A DNA stretch of 64,000 bases from Streptomyces sp. NBC_01116. Its GTDB lineage: Bacteria; Actinomycetota; Actinomycetes; Streptomycetales; Streptomycetaceae. Where the stretch lies: contig NZ_CP108644.1 in NCBI RefSeq assembly GCF_041435495.1, forward strand, positions 5,503,501 to 5,567,500, written 5' to 3'. The notes under the pieces are model-generated. The model searched no databases. It saw only the letters and a program-made list of their open reading frames with translations, and was not told the DNA's origin. How positions within the stretch are numbered: the first letter of the stretch is position 1; the number at the start of each line of letters is the position of its first letter. Shown piece by piece: positions 1 to 8,171 of this stretch. The position numbers and the translations under genes are program-made.

Positions 1-1
1 C

Positions 2-274
2 GAGAACAGCCGCGTCCTGAAGTGGATCGTGGAGCGCCTGGAGGGCAGGGGCGAGGGCGTCGAGTCCCCGATCGGCATCCTGCCGGCCAAGGGCGCGCTC
101 GACACCGAGGGCCTGGACCTCTCCGAGGCCGACCTCGACTTCCTCCTCACCGTCGACAAGGAGGTCTGGCGCGAGGAGGCCGCCCTGGTCCCCGAGCACC
201 TCAACACCTTCGGCGACCACACGCCCAAGGAGCTGTGGGACGAGTACCACGCGCTGGTGAAGCGCCTGGGCTGA
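2..274 (+). CDS. pckG: Phosphoenolpyruvate carboxykinase (GTP), C-terminal part
   Basis: This is the last 90 residues of a GTP-dependent PEP carboxykinase, the cytosolic enzyme that converts oxaloacetate and GTP to PEP, CO2 and GDP in gluconeogenesis. The tail with ESPIGILPAKGALD, a VDKEVWREE segment and the ending around FGDHTPKELWDEYHALVKRL is typical of the actinobacterial family. The start and all catalytic residues lie before the window, so activity cannot be judged. A hairpin at 420-444 may terminate it. Confidence 0.9.
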   Translation, partial: ENSRVLKWIVERLEGRGEGVESPIGILPAKGALDTEGLDLSEADLDFLLTVDKEVWREEAALVPEHLNTFGDHTPKELWDEYHALVKRLG

Positions 275-605
275 GCCCCGCGCTCCCGCCGAACCCCGCG
301 GCCGGGTCCGTCGGACATCCGCCCTGACCTGTGGGGCCGAACGACCCGCCGCGGTACGGGGCCTGTCCTCGCCGACAGCCCCGGAGGGCTCGTCCCCGAC
401 CAAGGACACCCTCCCGGCTCCCGGAACCCCCTCATGGTTCCGGGGGCCGCCCCGCGTCGGAGGGCCTTCGCCCCAGGACCCGTTCCGTGGATCCGCGCAT
501 GAGATCGTCATGTTCGTCATCAGGGGGCTCATCGCCGACCCTGCCGAAGTCGGAGCCTCGGGAGCCCCTCCACGGCGAGGAGCTCCAAGGACGGAGAACG
601 GACAG
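275..605. other. Intergenic stretch between pckG and the Imm10-like gene
   Basis: This holds a GC-rich hairpin at 420-444 and the promoter region of the next gene. I see no protein with coding bias here; the reading frames crossing it are not supported. Confidence 0.5.
420..444 (+). terminator. Hairpin downstream of pckG
   Basis: CCCGGAACC and GGTTCCGGG form a 9-bp perfect stem around a 7-nt loop. There is no T-run, which is usual in Streptomyces. It is the most plausible terminator for pckG, though it lies about 145 nt after the stop codon. Confidence 0.4.
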
Positions 606-1025
606 ATGGCCGAACCGAGCGTTCCCTACTGGACCATCCGGCACCTGGAGTCCGGGGAGTCCGTTCCTGGACAGACGTTCACCGTGTTCATCGCCGAGGG
701 CGACGGCGAGGACGCCCGGTACTTCGATCTGCAGCGCATGATCGAGGAGCCCGGGCAACAGGAGATGGATCTCGAACTGGACAGCTACTGCATCGTGTCG
801 GAGGGCGACGGCGTCGACTTCGGCGGCCTTGAAGAGGCAACCCTGCTTCCAGGCCGGCTCATCCTCCGGTTCCGGAGCGCGTCGGCGGAGGAGTTGCAAC
901 TGCCGTCCACGGTCATAGCTCTCGGGATCGCGCCGGGCGTGGACATCGGTGAACTCCGGGCGGGTCTGGAGAAGGTACTCACCTACGGGAACCCCTCAAA
1001 GGTCCCTGTCATAAGCCTCAGATGA
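606..1025 (+). CDS. Imm10-like immunity protein (putative)
   Basis: A 139-residue acidic protein without signal peptide or membrane segment. The central stretch YFDLQRMIEE followed by DLELDSYCIVSEGDG and FGGLEE recalls the Imm10 family of polymorphic-toxin immunity proteins, which have a conserved YC and GG(V/L)xE core. I recognise this from memory and did not check it by search. ATG 606 is chosen because GGAG lies about 10 nt upstream; an in-frame ATG at 510 would add 32 residues of poor coding quality. No intact toxin gene is adjacent, but a decayed coding fragment follows on the other strand. Confidence 0.55.
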   Translation: MAEPSVPYWTIRHLESGESVPGQTFTVFIAEGDGEDARYFDLQRMIEEPGQQEMDLELDSYCIVSEGDGVDFGGLEEATLLPGRLILRFRSASAEELQLPSTVIALGIAPGVDIGELRAGLEKVLTYGNPSKVPVISLR

Positions 1026-1044
1026 CCCGAGGGGCGCCTGCCGC

Positions 1045-1245
1045 TCAACTCGGCATGTCCGGAGGCCCCTTGAGCTGCTGCCAGGTCCGGTCGTCCTCGG
1101 CCGCCCTCAGGTAGGGGTCCATGAGCAGCGTCCCCCGCGTGGTGAACTTCGATCCGCCGTGGGCCCGCAGCCGGGCCAGCCCGTTGCCCGCGAGGACCTC
1201 GGCCGCGTTGCGGTGGGCGACCACGACGAGCGGCGAGTAGAACGG
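1045..1245 (-). pseudogene. Decayed coding fragment, C-terminal remnant of unknown protein
   Basis: About 65 codons running from roughly 1245 down to a TGA at 1045 have almost exclusively G or C in third positions, for example FYSPLVVVAHRNAAEV and FTTRGTLLMDPYLRAAE. Upstream of about 1250 the codon bias collapses (third positions T, C, T, G, A) and no convincing start with a ribosome binding site is present. It therefore looks like the 3' end of a gene whose front has been lost. I cannot name the family. Its position beside an Imm10-like gene makes a lost toxin C-terminus possible, but that is inference only. Confidence 0.4.
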
Positions 1246-1328
1246 CCATACCGGAACGCAACGGCCCCGGTGGGGAAGGGGCATGGCACCCGGCCCGCGC
1301 GGCCTCGACGGCACGCGGACCGGGGCCG

Positions 1329-1727
1329 TCAGTGGGCGCCGACCAGGTGCCCGGAGAGGGCCGGGTCGGCGAGGGCCGCTGTGTGGGCGTCCATGCGTAC
1401 CGCGGCAAGGATGGCGGCGGTCGTGTCGGCGCGGGACGCGGCCACCAGCAGGGCGCGGCCCGCGAGGGCGTGGGCGCGGCGGTGGAGGTCCGCGGGGGCG
1501 GCGTCGGTCAGGCCGGCGTGCCGGGCGGGCGGGGCGCCGCGCAGCCGGGCCACCTGCTCGGCGATACGGTCGCCCGCCGCGGTGAGGCCCAGCTCGTCGG
1601 TGACCGCCAGGAGGGCGGCCAGGTGCCCGGCGAGCTGGATGTCCAGCTCCTCCTCACGGCTGCGGTGCGGAAAGTCCGCCTCGTCGGCCGGGGTGTGGAC
1701 CGAGGGGCTGCGGATCGGCTCGTACAT
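1329..1727 (-). CDS. SCO4983-like small actinobacterial protein
   Basis: A 132-residue soluble, Ala-rich, mostly helical protein. It has no signal peptide and no recognised catalytic motif. The start ATG is preceded by GGGAGG with 6 nt spacing. Its place just before an AlaA-like aminotransferase, and its sequence (opening MYEPIRSPSVHT, then a helix around ELDIQLAGHLAALLAVTDEL), fit the Streptomyces family called SCO4983, whose function is not known to me. The stop codon is 502 nt from the aminotransferase stop on the same strand, so it may be read separately. Confidence 0.7.
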   Translation of the reverse strand: MYEPIRSPSVHTPADEADFPHRSREEELDIQLAGHLAALLAVTDELGLTAAGDRIAEQVARLRGAPPARHAGLTDAAPADLHRRAHALAGRALLVAASRADTTAAILAAVRMDAHTAALADPALSGHLVGAH

Positions 1728-1829
1728 GGATGGCCTCCCGATGGTGCGATGGATCCATCCTACATTGGAATCAGTCTAAAGTTGTGCCCGATCCGGAAGG
1801 GTGATGGTCCCGCGGCCGTCCGTAACCGG

Positions 1830-3041
1830 CTACGGCTGTCCGTAACCGTCCAGGAAGGTGCCGATCCGGGTCACCGCGTCGGTCAGGTCCTCGACCGTCG
1901 GCAGCGTGACGATCCGGAAGTGGTCGGGCTCGGGCCAGTTGAATCCGGTGCCCTGCACGACCATGATCTTCTCGGCCCGCAGCAGGTCCAGCACCATCTG
2001 CCGGTCGTCCTTGATCTTGTAGACCTTGGGGTCGAGCCGGGGGAAGAGGTACAGCGCCCCCTTCGGCTTCACGCAGGTCACCCCGGGGATCGAGGTCAGC
2101 AGGTCGTACGCCGCGTCCCGCTGCTCCAGGATCCGGCCGCCGGGCAGCACCAGGTCCTGGATCGACTGCCGCCCGCCGAGCGCGGTGGCCACCGCGTGCT
2201 GCGAGGGCATGTTGGCGCAGAGCCGCATGTTGGCGAGGATCGTCAGCCCCTCGATGTACGAGGTGGCGTGCGCCTTCGGCCCGCAGACGGCCATCCAGCC
2301 GGAGCGGTAGCCGGCCACCCGGTAGTTCTTGGAGAGTCCGTTGAAGGTCAGCACCATGAGGTCCGGGGCCAGCGCCGCCGTCGGGGTGTGGGTCGCGCCG
2401 TCGTAGAGGATCCGGTCGTAGATCTCGTCGGAGCAGACGATCAGGTTGTGCCGCCGGGCGATCTCGGTGAGACCGCGCAGCATCTCGTCGTCGTACACCG
2501 CGCCGGTCGGATTGTTCGGGTTGATGATCACCAGGGCCTTGGTGCGGTCGGTGATCTTCCGCTCCACGTCCGCGAGGTCCGGCATCCAGTCGGCCTGCTC
2601 GTCGCACCGGTAGTGCACGGCCGTCCCGCCCGCCAGCGAGACCGAGGCGGTCCACAGCGGATAGTCGGGAGCCGGTACGAGCACCTCGTCGCCGTCGTCC
2701 AGCAGCGCCTGCATCGACATCTGGATCAGCTCGGAGACGCCGTTGCCCAGGTAGATGTCCTCGACGTCGAGGTCGATCCCCTTGGTCTGGTAGTGCTGCA
2801 TCACCGCACGGCGCGCGGACAGCAGGCCCTTCGCGTCGCCGTAACCGTGCGCGCCCGCGACGTTGCGCAGGATGTCCTCGAGGATCTCCGGCGGGCACTC
2901 GAACCCGAAGGCGGCGGGGTTGCCCGTGTTCAGCTTGAGGATGCGCTGACCGGCCGCTTCCAGCCGCATCGCCTCCTCCAGCACGGGACCCCGGATCTCG
3001 TAACAGACGTTGGAGAGCTTCGTGGACTGGATGACCTGCAT
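1830..3041 (-). CDS. alaA: AlaA-type alanine aminotransferase, PLP fold type I
   Basis: A 403-residue class I/II aminotransferase, the same length as E. coli AlaA. It should transfer an amino group between glutamate and pyruvate, or a similar pair, using pyridoxal phosphate in the cytosol. NPNNPTG lies at 174-180, SDEIYD at 204-209, and the Schiff-base lysine K238 sits in GLSKNYRVAGYRSGW. The substrate is inferred from overall likeness to AlaA (opening VIQSTKLSNVCYEIRGP). ATG 3041 is chosen because translation further upstream gives a Pro/Gly/Arg-rich stretch of low quality. Confidence 0.88.
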   Translation of the reverse strand: MQVIQSTKLSNVCYEIRGPVLEEAMRLEAAGQRILKLNTGNPAAFGFECPPEILEDILRNVAGAHGYGDAKGLLSARRAVMQHYQTKGIDLDVEDIYLGNGVSELIQMSMQALLDDGDEVLVPAPDYPLWTASVSLAGGTAVHYRCDEQADWMPDLADVERKITDRTKALVIINPNNPTGAVYDDEMLRGLTEIARRHNLIVCSDEIYDRILYDGATHTPTAALAPDLMVLTFNGLSKNYRVAGYRSGWMAVCGPKAHATSYIEGLTILANMRLCANMPSQHAVATALGGRQSIQDLVLPGGRILEQRDAAYDLLTSIPGVTCVKPKGALYLFPRLDPKVYKIKDDRQMVLDLLRAEKIMVVQGTGFNWPEPDHFRIVTLPTVEDLTDAVTRIGTFLDGYGQP

Positions 3042-3404
3042 GTCCGCGAGCTTACGGCGGCGTTTCGCGCGGTGCGCGGGGATTGCTCCCGGCGTACTCC
3101 CTCCGGGGCGCCCGCCCGCCGCGTCCCGTCTTCCATCGCCATGCCCGCCGCCGCCCCGGACCGTGGGATCGCCCGGTCGGGGCGGCGTCGCGGCTTGGAA
3201 AGGGGGCGTGGGCGGCCGGAACGGGTGAGATGCGCCACGCGGGGTCCCTGCGCGGGGGCCCGGCGGGGCCGGCGCGCCCGTTCCGGCGGCGGTCACCCCG
3301 GCCGCGGTGAACCGGGGTGCGCGTGCCGTGTACCGGGGGTGCCGCGTACCGGGGTGCGCCCGGCGGCCTCCGTCACCCCGGCCGCCGTCACGCGGCGGCC
3401 TCCG
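3042..3404. other. Intergenic stretch with short GC-rich direct repeats
   Basis: Between the alaA start and the nat stop. The right half has three near copies of ACCGGGGTGC (3311, 3332, 3348) and two exact 16-bp copies of CGGCGGCCTCCGTCAC (3361-3376 and 3393-3408). The second copy contains the stop codon of the N-acetyltransferase gene. The left half should carry the alaA promoter; I see no clear operator. Confidence 0.5.
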
Positions 3405-3408
3405 TCAC
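3361..3408. repeat. 16-bp direct repeat spanning the nat stop codon
   Basis: CGGCGGCCTCCGTCAC is present exactly twice, 32 bp apart. The gene-proximal copy includes the TGA of the minus-strand N-acetyltransferase. This is one of several short duplications of gene 3' ends in the window. Confidence 0.6.
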
Positions 3409-4217
3409 TCCGGAAGCCGGGTGCCCTCCGGGAGCCGGATGCCGAAGTCGTCCGCCAGGACGCGCAGCGCCTCGTCGCCGTCCTTCAGCCGCCGTTCCCG
3501 GATCGTGCCGTCGTCGGCCGTCTCCACCAGGTCGAGTCCGGACAGCGCGAGGTGGGAGCCGATCCGGGTGCGCATCGCGTACACCGCCTGCCGGAACGGT
3601 GAGCGCGGGTGCGTCGCGATGAACCAGTTGATCACCTCGTAGTCCGGCTTCTCGTTCGGGTCCAGGGTGAACGCGTACTGCGGCTCCCACGACCCGCCCT
3701 TCTCGGCCTGGAGCTCCCACAGGGGCAGCGGGCCTTGGTGCGGCGCGTGGACCAGGCGGTGGTGGCGCGGCGCGTCGAACAGCTCGGCGTCCTCCACCAG
3801 CTCGATCGGCTCCAGCAGGGCTCCGACCGTCCCGAATCCGACGTCCGCCAGATACGGGTGCGGCTCGCCCGCCACGTCCACCCGCATCAGCATGTGCGTA
3901 CGGGGCCGGATGTCGCCCGGCGCGGCGCCCAGGACCACCCGGGCCGTCAGCGGCGTCACGGAGAAGCCGATCTGCCGCAGCGCGGTGGAGAAGAGGGTGT
4001 TCTGCTCGTAGCAGTACCCGCCGCGCCCGCCGTGCACGAGCTTCGCCTCCAGGTCGCCGATCGCCAGCGACGGGGCGGAGCCGAGGACGGCTTCGAGGTT
4101 CTCGAACGGGATGCCGGTCAGGTGGGCGCGGTGCAGGGACCGCAGCACCTCCAGTGTGGGGCGGGGCTTTCCGGTCCAGCCGATGCGGGCGAAGTACGCG
4201 TCGAGGTCGAGAGTCAT
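3405..4217 (-). CDS. nat: Arylamine N-acetyltransferase
   Basis: A 270-residue NAT-family enzyme that moves an acetyl group from acetyl-CoA to an arylamine or hydrazine (or makes related amides) in the cytosol. The catalytic triad is complete: C69 in RGGYCYEQN, H108 in RTHMLMRV and D125 in LADVGFG. The length matches bacterial NATs. The N-terminal IPFENLEA segment is also typical. The physiological substrate in Streptomyces cannot be told from sequence, and no ansamycin or similar cluster, where NAT homologues act as amide synthases, is nearby. Confidence 0.92.
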   Translation of the reverse strand: MTLDLDAYFARIGWTGKPRPTLEVLRSLHRAHLTGIPFENLEAVLGSAPSLAIGDLEAKLVHGGRGGYCYEQNTLFSTALRQIGFSVTPLTARVVLGAAPGDIRPRTHMLMRVDVAGEPHPYLADVGFGTVGALLEPIELVEDAELFDAPRHHRLVHAPHQGPLPLWELQAEKGGSWEPQYAFTLDPNEKPDYEVINWFIATHPRSPFRQAVYAMRTRIGSHLALSGLDLVETADDGTIRERRLKDGDEALRVLADDFGIRLPEGTRLPE

Positions 4218-4377
4218 ACACCGACCGTACGCAGTCGGGGTGCGGGCGCGCCTCCGGCTGCGGACCGACGCGCGCGACCGGACGGCCTCGGTCTCGGGAC
4301 CGATACCGGGGGGCGAGGCGGCTCAGATCCTGCTCAACTCCGGTGAGAACCGGGCCGGGCCGGGTAGCGGTGATCAC

Positions 4378-4707
4378 ATGAGCATGTTCCGGAAGCCCCA
4401 GCCCTTGGCCGTACTCGTCGTCCGCGACGCCCCCGATGTCGTCGCCGGGCTCCGGCGCGCGCTGGAGACCGCCACGGATACCGAGCGCCCCGGTCTGGAG
4501 CGCGCCCTCGCCCTGGCCGAGGACTCCGCCGCGCGCCCGGACGCGGAGCTGCGCGGCCGGTGGGTGCGGCAGCGGCTCGCCGCCGCCGGTCACGAGGGCC
4601 CGGCGGACTCCGTGGACGCCATCAAGATCCTGCGCCAGGCAGAGCCCGGTCTGACGCTGCTCCAGGCGGTGACCTACGCCAAGGAGGCCGAGGCGGCGGG
4701 GGCCTGA
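4378..4707 (+). CDS. Small conserved protein with L7/L12 C-terminal-like end
   Basis: A 109-residue soluble protein. The last 30 residues (SVDAIKILRQAEPGLTLLQAVTYAKE) resemble the helix-turn-helix of the ribosomal L7/L12 C-terminal domain, whose usual form is AIKxxREATGLGLxEAK. The similarity is visual and may be structural only. ATG 4378 has a weak ribosome binding site; ATG 4384 is an alternative. It does not look like a ribosomal protein gene by context. Function unknown. Confidence 0.6.
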   Translation: MSMFRKPQPLAVLVVRDAPDVVAGLRRALETATDTERPGLERALALAEDSAARPDAELRGRWVRQRLAAAGHEGPADSVDAIKILRQAEPGLTLLQAVTYAKEAEAAGA

Positions 4708-4870
4708 GGCGGGGCGGTCCCGGACGCGGGGTGCCGGGCCGGGCGGGACCGGCGCGGCGTTGTTGTCGTACGTGCCGCTTAGGCTGGCCGAAGACGCCGG
4801 GGGCGACAAGTACCTCCCAGGGGGTGGGTGGTTGCCTCGCGGTCGGGAACCAGGTGGGGGAGGGCGGACG

Positions 4871-5317
4871 ATGCGGATCGTACGGAGGCCGGGGGCTTTC
4901 GTCTGCGGGATCGACGCGGCGATGGACGTGATCGGCGGCAAGTGGAAGGTGCTCATCCTGTGGGCGCTCAACGAGCGGACCCACCGCTTCGGCGAGCTGC
5001 GCCGGGCCGTGCCCGGGGTGACCGAGAAGGTGCTCAGCTCGCATCTCAAGGAGCTGGAGGACGACGGCATCGTGCACCGCGAGGTGTACGCCGAAGTGCC
5101 GCCGCGCGTGGAGTATTCGCTCACGCCTCTGGGCCTCTCGCTCAACGCCGCGCTGGAGCCGCTGGCGCAGTGGGGGCGTGACCACATCTATCGCGGTGAG
5201 GGGGAGGGCGGTGTCGAAGCCGCTGTCGGAGCCGGAGCCGGCGCCGGAGCGGAGTCGGAATCGAGGCTGGTGCCGGGGCCGTCGGTGAGTCGGCTCCCGA
5301 GGCCCTGGTGGGGCTGA
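4871..5317 (+). CDS. HxlR-family winged-helix regulator
   Basis: A 148-residue DNA-binding protein. Residues 1-105 form the MarR-like winged helix of the HxlR family: CGIDAAMDVIGGKWKVLILWAL at the start, then FGELRRAVPGVTEKVLSSHLKELEDDGIVHRE, and ending EYSLTPLGLSL. The Cys near residue 12 is the one that senses thiol or electrophile stress in some members. The C-terminal 40 residues are low complexity (Glu, Ala, Gly, Ser). It is a lone gene with no adjacent reductase or dehydrogenase, so its target is not evident. GGGGGAGGG precedes ATG 4871. Confidence 0.85.
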   Translation: MRIVRRPGAFVCGIDAAMDVIGGKWKVLILWALNERTHRFGELRRAVPGVTEKVLSSHLKELEDDGIVHREVYAEVPPRVEYSLTPLGLSLNAALEPLAQWGRDHIYRGEGEGGVEAAVGAGAGAGAESESRLVPGPSVSRLPRPWWG

Positions 5318-5379
5318 GGCAGGTCGCTCGCGGCCGCGGCCGGAACCGACCCCTGGTGAGGGGACCCCTTGTGATGGCC

Positions 5380-5407
5380 TGACATCTGCGCGAACATGCG
5401 CATGTCA
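5380..5407. promoter_or_regulatory. Nested palindromes upstream of the secreted protease
   Basis: TGACAT (5380-5385) is matched by ATGTCA (5402-5407), and inside it lies a perfect 12-bp palindrome ACATGCGCATGT (5394-5405). The site is about 50-75 nt before the protease ATG, a usual position for an operator. The binding protein is unknown. Confidence 0.4.
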
Positions 5408-5456
5408 AAAGCTGGAAGATCTCCGGCCCTTGGCATCACTGGAGGGGACCCCCCAC

Positions 5457-6317
5457 ATGAACAAGCCTCTCGCCGGTGCGCTTCTCGCTGCCCTGCTCCT
5501 GGGAGCGGGTGCCGCGCCCGTCGCCGCAGCCGCACCCGTACCGCAGGGACAGGAAGCCGCGCCCCAGGCCGGCCCCGAAGCGAAGGCCGTGACCTTCGCC
5601 GGGACCGTCGCGCTCAGCAACTGCTCGGGCTCCGTCGTCCGCGGCCCCGACGCCGCCCCCACCGACCCCGCCCTCGTGCTCTCCAACGGGCACTGTCTGG
5701 AGTCCGGCTTCCCGGGCCCCGGCGAGGTCGTGGTCGATCAGCCGTCCTCCCGGACGTTCACCCTGCTCAACGCCTCGGGGAGCGGTGTCGGCACCCTGAA
5801 GGCGAGCAAGATCGCGTACGGCACCATGACCGACACCGATCTCTCGCTCTACGAACTCACCAGCACCTACCAGCAGATCGAGGACAGCTACGGCATCCGG
5901 GCGCTGGAGCTGGCGACCGCCCACCCGACGGCGGGCACCGCCATCACGGTGGCCTCCGGTTACTGGAAGCGCACCTACAGCTGTGACATCGACGGCTTCG
6001 TCCACCAGCTCAAGGAGGGCCGGTGGACCTGGAAGGACTCGGTCCGCTACACCCCGGAGTGCCGGACGATCGGCGGTACGTCCGGCTCGCCGGTGATCGA
6101 CGACGCCACCGGCAAGGTGGTCGCCGTCAACAACACCGGCAACGAGAGCGGCCAGGAGTGCACGGACAACAATCCGTGCGAGGTCGACGAGAGCGGCAAG
6201 GTGACCGTCCGCGAGGGCATCAACTACGCCCAGCAGACCTACAACATGGTCCCGTGCATCGGGGCCGGCAGCGCGATCGACCTCAGCCGTGAGGGCTGCG
6301 CGCTGCCCAAGCCGTAG
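5457..6317 (+). CDS. Secreted trypsin-like serine protease
   Basis: A 286-residue exported protein. The signal peptide covers about residues 1-26 (hydrophobic core LAGALLAALLLGAGAA, then an AAA cleavage region). The catalytic triad of the chymotrypsin/V8-like fold is visible: H79 in SNGHC, D128 in TDTDLSLYEL, and S209 in GGTSGSP. Paired cysteines suggest disulphides. ATG 5457 follows GGAGGGG at about 10 nt. It is a single gene with its own promoter region. Likely an extracellular protease; specificity not predictable. Confidence 0.87.
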   Translation: MNKPLAGALLAALLLGAGAAPVAAAAPVPQGQEAAPQAGPEAKAVTFAGTVALSNCSGSVVRGPDAAPTDPALVLSNGHCLESGFPGPGEVVVDQPSSRTFTLLNASGSGVGTLKASKIAYGTMTDTDLSLYELTSTYQQIEDSYGIRALELATAHPTAGTAITVASGYWKRTYSCDIDGFVHQLKEGRWTWKDSVRYTPECRTIGGTSGSPVIDDATGKVVAVNNTGNESGQECTDNNPCEVDESGKVTVREGINYAQQTYNMVPCIGAGSAIDLSREGCALPKP

Positions 6318-6368
6318 CGGTAGCAGTAGTCAACGGTGATTCCGGCGCGTGCCGGGCGGTCCCGACCA

Positions 6369-7232
6369 CTATCGGGGCCGCCGGGCGCGCGCCGCCTCGA
6401 TCCCGTCCAGCAGCACCCCGAGTCCCACCCGGAACGTCTCGCGGGCCTCCCGCTCCGGATACGGCATCGCCTCCGTGCCCTCCTCCGTACCGTCTCCCGG
6501 GTTCTCTCCCGCACCCTCTGCCGCGCCCTCTCCCGTGCCCGGGTACGGCTCGACCGGCCCGTCCGCCTCCAGCCGGCTCACGGCGGGGAAGCGCTCCGCG
6601 AAGTCGGGGACCAGCTCCATCAGGGCCGCCGAGCGCGCCGCCCACCACTCCTCGTCGGAGCTCCCGGTCGCCGCCGCGGCCAGCCGGGCGTCGGCCACCG
6701 CCTGGGCCGAGCCCCGCAGATACGGGAACAGGGTCCCCACCAGCCGCCGCAGCACCCCCGCCTCCAGACCGGTCGCCCGCAACAGGACGACCAGCGTGTC
6801 CAGGCCCGCGTACTCGTGCGGCCCCAGCACCGGCCGCACCTGCGAGACCTGGAGCACCCAGGGGTGCCGGACGTAGAACTCCAGGACTTCCCAGGCCCAG
6901 GCGGTGAGCGCCGCCCGCCAGTCCGCCGGCTCCGGCCGGGCGGCGGGGAGTTCGGCGTGGACGGCGTCGTACATCAGGTCCAGCAGTTCGCCCTTGCCGG
7001 GGACGTAGGTGTAGAGCGCCATCGCCGTGCGCCCGAGCCGGTCGCCGACCGCGCGCATCGACAGGGCCCCCATCCCCTCCTCGTCGGCGAGCGCCACGGC
7101 GGCCGCCACGATCGCGTCGACGCTCAGCCGGGGTCTGGGGCCCGGCCCGCCGCGCGTGGGGGGCGGCGTGTCCGCGCGCCACAGGAGGGAGAGGGAACGG
7201 CGCGGGTCGCCCTGTCCGGCGAAGACCACCAC
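6369..7232 (-). CDS. TetR/AcrR-family repressor with TetR_C domain
   Basis: A 287-residue regulator. The N-terminal helix-turn-helix reads VDAIVAAAVALADEEGMGALSMRAVGDRLGRTAMALYTYVPGKGELLDLMYD, typical of TetR. The middle has the TetR_C (class C_1) pattern WRAALTAWAWEVLEFYVRHPW. A Gly/Glu-rich linker lies near 245-260. GTG 7232 is chosen: AAGGAG stands 6 nt upstream, and longer starts would run through the operator-like palindromes. It is divergent from a siderophore-interacting flavoprotein gene and probably represses both. Confidence 0.85.
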   Translation of the reverse strand: MVVFAGQGDPRRSLSLLWRADTPPPTRGGPGPRPRLSVDAIVAAAVALADEEGMGALSMRAVGDRLGRTAMALYTYVPGKGELLDLMYDAVHAELPAARPEPADWRAALTAWAWEVLEFYVRHPWVLQVSQVRPVLGPHEYAGLDTLVVLLRATGLEAGVLRRLVGTLFPYLRGSAQAVADARLAAAATGSSDEEWWAARSAALMELVPDFAERFPAVSRLEADGPVEPYPGTGEGAAEGAGENPGDGTEEGTEAMPYPEREARETFRVGLGVLLDGIEAARARRPR

Positions 7233-7240
7233 GTGCAACT

Positions 7241-7289
7241 CCTTACGATGTAAAGTAATGCCGGGCGGATAACTCATTACGCCGTAAGC
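7241..7289. promoter_or_regulatory. Paired TTACG-type palindromes between tetR and sip
   Basis: Two short palindromes of the form TTACG-N-GTAA, TTACGATGTAA and TTACGCCGTAA, lie 20-odd bases apart in the divergent promoter region, with CATTAC copies between. The first overlaps the tetR ribosome binding site. This is the usual layout of an autoregulated TetR operator. Confidence 0.6.
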
Positions 7290-7315
7290 TATCAGCGGGA
7301 GAGAGGTCGAGTGCG

Positions 7316-8164
7316 ATGGGCCAGGCACTGCCGGTCACCTATGTGAGGGTCACGGACGTCGAGCGGATCACCCCCCGGACGGCGAGAATCTCCTTCACCG
7401 CCGACGAACTGCCCGGTCTCCTGGAGGACCGCCCCGACCAGCAGCTGAAGCTCTGCCTGCCGCGCCCCGGGCAGGCCCTGCCCCGGCTGCCGGAGCAGGA
7501 CGCCGACGACCCGTACGGCATGCGCTGGTACGAGGCGTTCCTCGCGATCCCGGAGGTGGAGCGGCCCTGGATGCGCAGCTTCACCGTCCGTGCCTACGAC
7601 CGCGAACGCAACGCGATGGCCGTGGACTTCGTGCTGCACGGCGACGGCGGACCCGCCTCCCGCTGGGGTGCGGCAGCCCGGGTCGGCGACGTCCTCGGCA
7701 TGGTCGGCCCGTCCTCCCTCTACGCCCGGCCGCTGCCCGCCGGGCGGCGGATGCTCCTGGCGGGGGACGAGGCGGCGCTCCCGGCGATCGCCACGGTGCT
7801 GGAGGCGCTGCCCGCCCGGACCGGGGCCGTGGTGTTCGCCGAGGTGGCGGACGCGGCGGAGGAGCGGGAGCTGCCGGCCGCCGCCGGCGGGTCCGAGGTC
7901 CGCTGGGTGCACCGGGACCGGGGCGGCTCGCTGGTGGCGGCCGTGCGGGAGGCCGGGCCGGTCCTCGACGGGGTGGACGCGGCCTGGGTGGCGGGCGAAT
8001 CCTCCGCCGTCCGGGCGCTCCGCCGCCATCTGGTGGAGGAGCGCCATCTGCCGAAGCCGGCCGTCGAGTTCAGCGGCTACTGGCGGCGCGCCCTCACCCA
8101 GGACGACGCCCCCACGGAGGAGGACCTCGCCTGGGCGGCGGAACGCGCGGCGGACGGTTCGTAG
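7316..8164 (+). CDS. Siderophore-interacting flavoprotein (ViuB/SIP family)
   Basis: A 282-residue FAD- and NAD(P)H-binding ferric-siderophore reductase of the SIP family, expected to release iron from imported siderophores in the cytosol. RSFTVR at 87-92 is the FAD-binding RxYTxR-like motif, LHGDGGPASRW follows at 107-117, and the C-terminal half has the NAD-binding SIP fold ending EFSGYWRRA. The start is ATG 7316. No siderophore biosynthesis or ABC importer is adjacent. Control by the divergent TetR protein is likely; no DmdR1/IdeR iron box was noticed. Confidence 0.9.
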   Translation: MGQALPVTYVRVTDVERITPRTARISFTADELPGLLEDRPDQQLKLCLPRPGQALPRLPEQDADDPYGMRWYEAFLAIPEVERPWMRSFTVRAYDRERNAMAVDFVLHGDGGPASRWGAAARVGDVLGMVGPSSLYARPLPAGRRMLLAGDEAALPAIATVLEALPARTGAVVFAEVADAAEERELPAAAGGSEVRWVHRDRGGSLVAAVREAGPVLDGVDAAWVAGESSAVRALRRHLVEERHLPKPAVEFSGYWRRALTQDDAPTEEDLAWAAERAADGS

Positions 8165-8171
8165 AGAGCCT

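Noticed and set aside
1332..3602. 756-codon plus-strand frame across alaA
   Set aside because: It is antisense to a clear aminotransferase and has Val/Arg/Gly/His-rich composition typical of a GC-rich shadow frame.
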